Assembly (NCBI GenBank): GCA_013350335.1
Contig: CM023540.1
Location: 1-64,000, forward strand
Direction of reading: 5' to 3'
DNA from: Chimonanthus salicifolius
Taxonomy: Eukaryota > Streptophyta > Magnoliopsida > Laurales > Calycanthaceae
Length of the DNA stretch: 64,000 bases
Every line of letters begins with the position of its first letter. Positions within the stretch are counted from its first letter, which is position 1. Positions 61,480 through 64,000 of the stretch are shown one piece after another. Under the pieces are notes generated by a model that was not told the DNA's origin, searched no databases, and was given only the letters and a program-made list of their open reading frames with translations. Position numbers and translations under genes: made by a program.

Positions 61480-62080
61480 TTAATGAAAGTTGATGTGGAT
61501 GAGGCCTCTAGGAGCAAACTGGGACCGGCGGGGATTGGGAGCGTCCTTTGAAATCATCTAAGTCATACAACTTTGGTTTTCACTGAGTCAGTGGGGACAA
61601 GGGATTCGAATGAGGCTGAACTGTGTAGTATTAGGAGAGCCTTGAGCATTTGGGAGGGTTTTGAGGGTGGAAAACTAGTTATTGAGGGAGATTCGGCAAA
61701 TGTCATTAAATGGGCAAGAGGCTTGAAGCGACCCCCACGGAAGATGATTACCACAGTTAAGGATATTAGGGTACTGGTTTCGGGTCATGAAATTTCCTTT
61801 GCTCAGATCAGTCACTTGGTGAACGGGGTGGTAGACTATTTTGCTAAAAACGGAGTAGATGACTCTGTCATAGGCGTCTTTCAGCTCTAAGGAGGATAGA
61901 TCTCAGTTTTTTTTTTAATGGGTTTCTTTGTACTAGCTTTTGTTTTATGTACAAGATGTATTTTACTGGTTATTGGTTATTTTATGTATTGCCGGGGTCT
62001 AAATCTTCTAGACCCTGGCTCTCTTGTTTTTGTACTTGTATTATTTTTAATAGAATCCTATTTTTTACCACTCAAAATAT
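61480..62080 (+). pseudogene. LINE 3' part with RNase H-like domain
   Basis: KVDVDEASRSKLGPAGIGSV, then in another frame SVGTRDSNEAELCSIRRALS, KLVIEGDSANVIKWARGLKR, NGVVDYFAKNG. Same LINE family as at 28.8 kb. 3' end TTTAATAGAATCC...CCACTC + A-rich. Antisense to the host gene. Confidence 0.75.
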
Positions 62081-62101
62081 ATACAAGGTCAGATTAGTAA
62101 C

Positions 62102-62235
62102 CCATTAATTGTAAAGTCTCGTCTCATGCAATTTCTCCATCGGATATAATCATGCTCATTGCAGCCAGAAGGCCTTTTAAAAACATAACCGAAGTCCCGG
62201 CTAGACTTTCTCCTAGTGGTGCTAAAACTTGATAC
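62102..62235 (-). CDS. Poly(A) polymerase/CCA-transferase-like gene, exon e1 of those visible
   Basis: Encodes the end of the nucleotidyltransferase head of a class II poly(A) polymerase / tRNA-nucleotidyltransferase-like protein. The minus strand gives VSSFSTTRRK, then DYIRWRNCMRRDFTING. The RRDFTIN block is the conserved motif that closes the catalytic domain in this superfamily. The exon follows an acceptor (...GGAACAG) and ends before a GTTACT donor. It is 134 nt long: 44 codons plus 2 nt, and the next exon supplies the matching single base. The N-terminal part with the catalytic aspartates (GGxxRD, DxD) is not visible in 62,236-64,000 and probably lies beyond the window. The frame is open and no defects are seen. 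Plant members of this family are thought to be nuclear or organellar RNA-tailing enzymes; the exact substrate cannot be told from sequence. Confidence 0.85.
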
Positions 62236-64000
62236 CTGTTCCATGAACCAAGAAGCTAGTTAAAATACCTTATCGTGGGGACGCCCAACAATTAAAAAAA
62301 AACAAAAAAACACAATAACAACATCATGAAACCAAAACGAAATTATTTTATAAGATTCAATTCCCATTAAGGCAACTTTCTCACAATAAGTACAAAAACT
62401 TGATAAAGCATACACTCAACTTGAATTCTTTATCCCTAGATACATAGACACATTGCCTACGGAGCCCTCCTATCACCACCATCATCACCCCATTTATTCC
62501 GTCAATCTAGGGTAGGCCTTCATATTCAGATTTGGCAAATTCTTTCCATGGACCGACTACCACATCTGACGCTCATGGGACTTGAATCTACAACCTCTAG
62601 ACTACAATCATTAGTCCTGACCAGTTGTACTATAGGTTATTGTCTATAGTCAACCTAAATTGCACCCATCCCCTGATGGATTTCCATGTCAAAAACTGTA
62701 TTTCTCCAACCTTTATAAAGACAACAAGCTCTGAATCCATGGATTTATAGCCAGGACAAGAGTGAAAAAAATTCCCATCCTCATCAACCTAATGGCCTTC
62801 CATGTGACTCTGGGATAGCCAAAAGTACACAAGGAAAAATAATTGATCATAATGGTAACCACCAAGGCCTAAAACGTTTAACTTCGGGTGATTTAATCAA
62901 TCATTAATGTTGCCAATTATGGGTACATGCTCATTCATGGTCGTGCTTGATACAATGTATACCCCAGTTAAAGGTGAACTCTAAAAGAAGTATGTACATT
63001 TTGCACCCAAAAAAAATCTAATAGAAGTGAAATGGGTCCATGCTGTCAATTCATGAAGATTAATATTTCACCTTGGTCGATGGGTAGCCCCAAAAGATGT
63101 TTGCATGTATTACAATGAATGTCGTTCTAATCAATAACAAATTTGGTAAGTGCTAATCCAATGGAGTATTTGGTCCAATATTTATCTCAATCAATAGGGA
63201 TGTAAAAGGTTGGATTAAGATTGGATATAAGTAAAACTGCATCCACATCCACTTCATATTGTCAAAATTGGTTTCGAATTCAGATCGTGTCAATTTCCTT
63301 CAATTTGACAAAAAGTGATTTTCCTTGATCTTCCATTAATGGATATCATAGCATCCTTGGCTATTTCGCAGCTATCAAATTTGACAAAAAAGACATTCTA
63401 GAAACAACAGGATTCTTTGCTCTTAGGAATGAATAAGTCGCAAATGGAGCCGAACTTAAAGAAATAAGAGGAAAGCTTTAAGTTGGTATTGTCAGCAAGT
63501 ATGTTTGCAACAAAAACTATGATAAGCTTAGCCTTCCCTTTCTTCCTTTCTACATTTTTTCCAATTTAAAGATGTCATCGACTAAAACAGGGGATAATAT
63601 CCTAAGCTTGAATGTTACATCAGTTTCCAATGGGGGCTCGATGAAGAGGCCACCGCAAAAGGAAGAATAAACCAAGATGGGATGAACTCACTCAGCGTCC
63701 AATACAGATTTGTCAGATGAGGACAACTCGTGATCCCATCAATTGCTTTCAACTATATTCACATCATATTTTGCTTAGATTCCATAATTCAAGGTATTTG
63801 CAATGGACCCATCACACTAGATAAAATGGGCAATCATTTAATAAATTAACGGTCAATATTCATATGGTTGACACTCAAAAGTATAAATGTGGGAAGGGTG
63901 TTGGGGAAGTTTAGTCATCCTAACTATTCTCCCTTTCTAGTTACATTAGGAGGATAGGATGTAATCGAATCGTATTGATTACATCCTAAGGATGTATAGT
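62236..64000. other. Upstream intron sequence; possible SINE at 62,440-62,640
   Basis: No further exon of the host gene found on the minus strand. A minus-oriented tRNA-like piece has a B-box-like GGTTGTAGATTCAAGTCCC (62,577-62,595) and an A-box-like region near 62,615-62,630. The rest shows nothing recognisable. Confidence 0.4.

Noticed and set aside
62236..64000. Search for the N-terminal catalytic exons (GGxxRD, DxD) on the minus strand
   Set aside because: Scanned by eye; no segment gave the expected motifs with splice sites. They are probably outside the window.

Overview
This is a plant nuclear window, most likely from an angiosperm with a repeat-rich, intron-bloated genome. There are no bacterial-type operons. 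Nearly all sequence is LTR retrotransposon (Ty3/Gypsy chromovirus, Tekay/Del-type, Ty1/Copia), solo LTRs, MULE-type DNA transposons, LINE 3' ends and tRNA-like SINEs. The one host gene I can support encodes a class II poly(A) polymerase / tRNA-nucleotidyltransferase-like protein (plant polynucleotide adenylyltransferase family). Nine of its exons are present, with clean splice sites and compatible phases.

The central observation is that these exons lie on two strands. Transcript exons 1-3 of those visible are on the minus strand at 62.2-60.45 kb. The next six, up to the stop codon, are on the plus strand at 1.49-36.2 kb. A run of 100 N (49,542-49,641) separates the two blocks. Exon phases fit across the break. 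The 5' LTR (59,047-60,378, minus) and 3' LTR (263-1,377, plus) of one Gypsy element carry the same 5-bp target duplication, AAAAG. The element's polyprotein runs off the minus strand at 49,642 and resumes at base 1. The simplest reading is that the contig 1-49,541 is inverted relative to 49,642-64,000. In the restored order the gene reads on one strand, with the Gypsy element as a sense insertion in one intron.

Layout. 1-1,377: tail and 3' LTR of Gypsy-2. 1,487-2,189: exons e4-e6. 2,190-17,561: one 15.4-kb intron holding a Copia gag split by decayed Gypsy-1, itself split by a solo LTR, then a Gypsy gag-protease split by a Copia relic. 17,562-17,623: exon e7. 18,545-25,581: a MULE-like transposon containing a 3.3-kb solo LTR and a Pack-MULE that carries a GDSL-lipase exon fragment. 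26,364-26,682: exon e8. 26,683-35,989: intron with LTR-like fragments, a LINE, a solo LTR and a fold-back retroposon. 35,990-36,208: last exon. 37,696-41,046: solo LTR. 41.3-49.5 kb: Tekay-type LTRs and an open Tekay pol that runs into the gap. 49,642-60,378: Gypsy-2 body with three solo LTRs inserted. 60.4-62.2 kb: exons e3-e1 with two LINE fragments. 62.2-64 kb: intron or upstream sequence.

The host exons are the only genes expected to be functional. The transposable elements are mostly decayed, apart from the Tekay pol reading frame. Everything was done by eye: family names rest on recognised motifs, and element boundaries without a stated target duplication are approximate.
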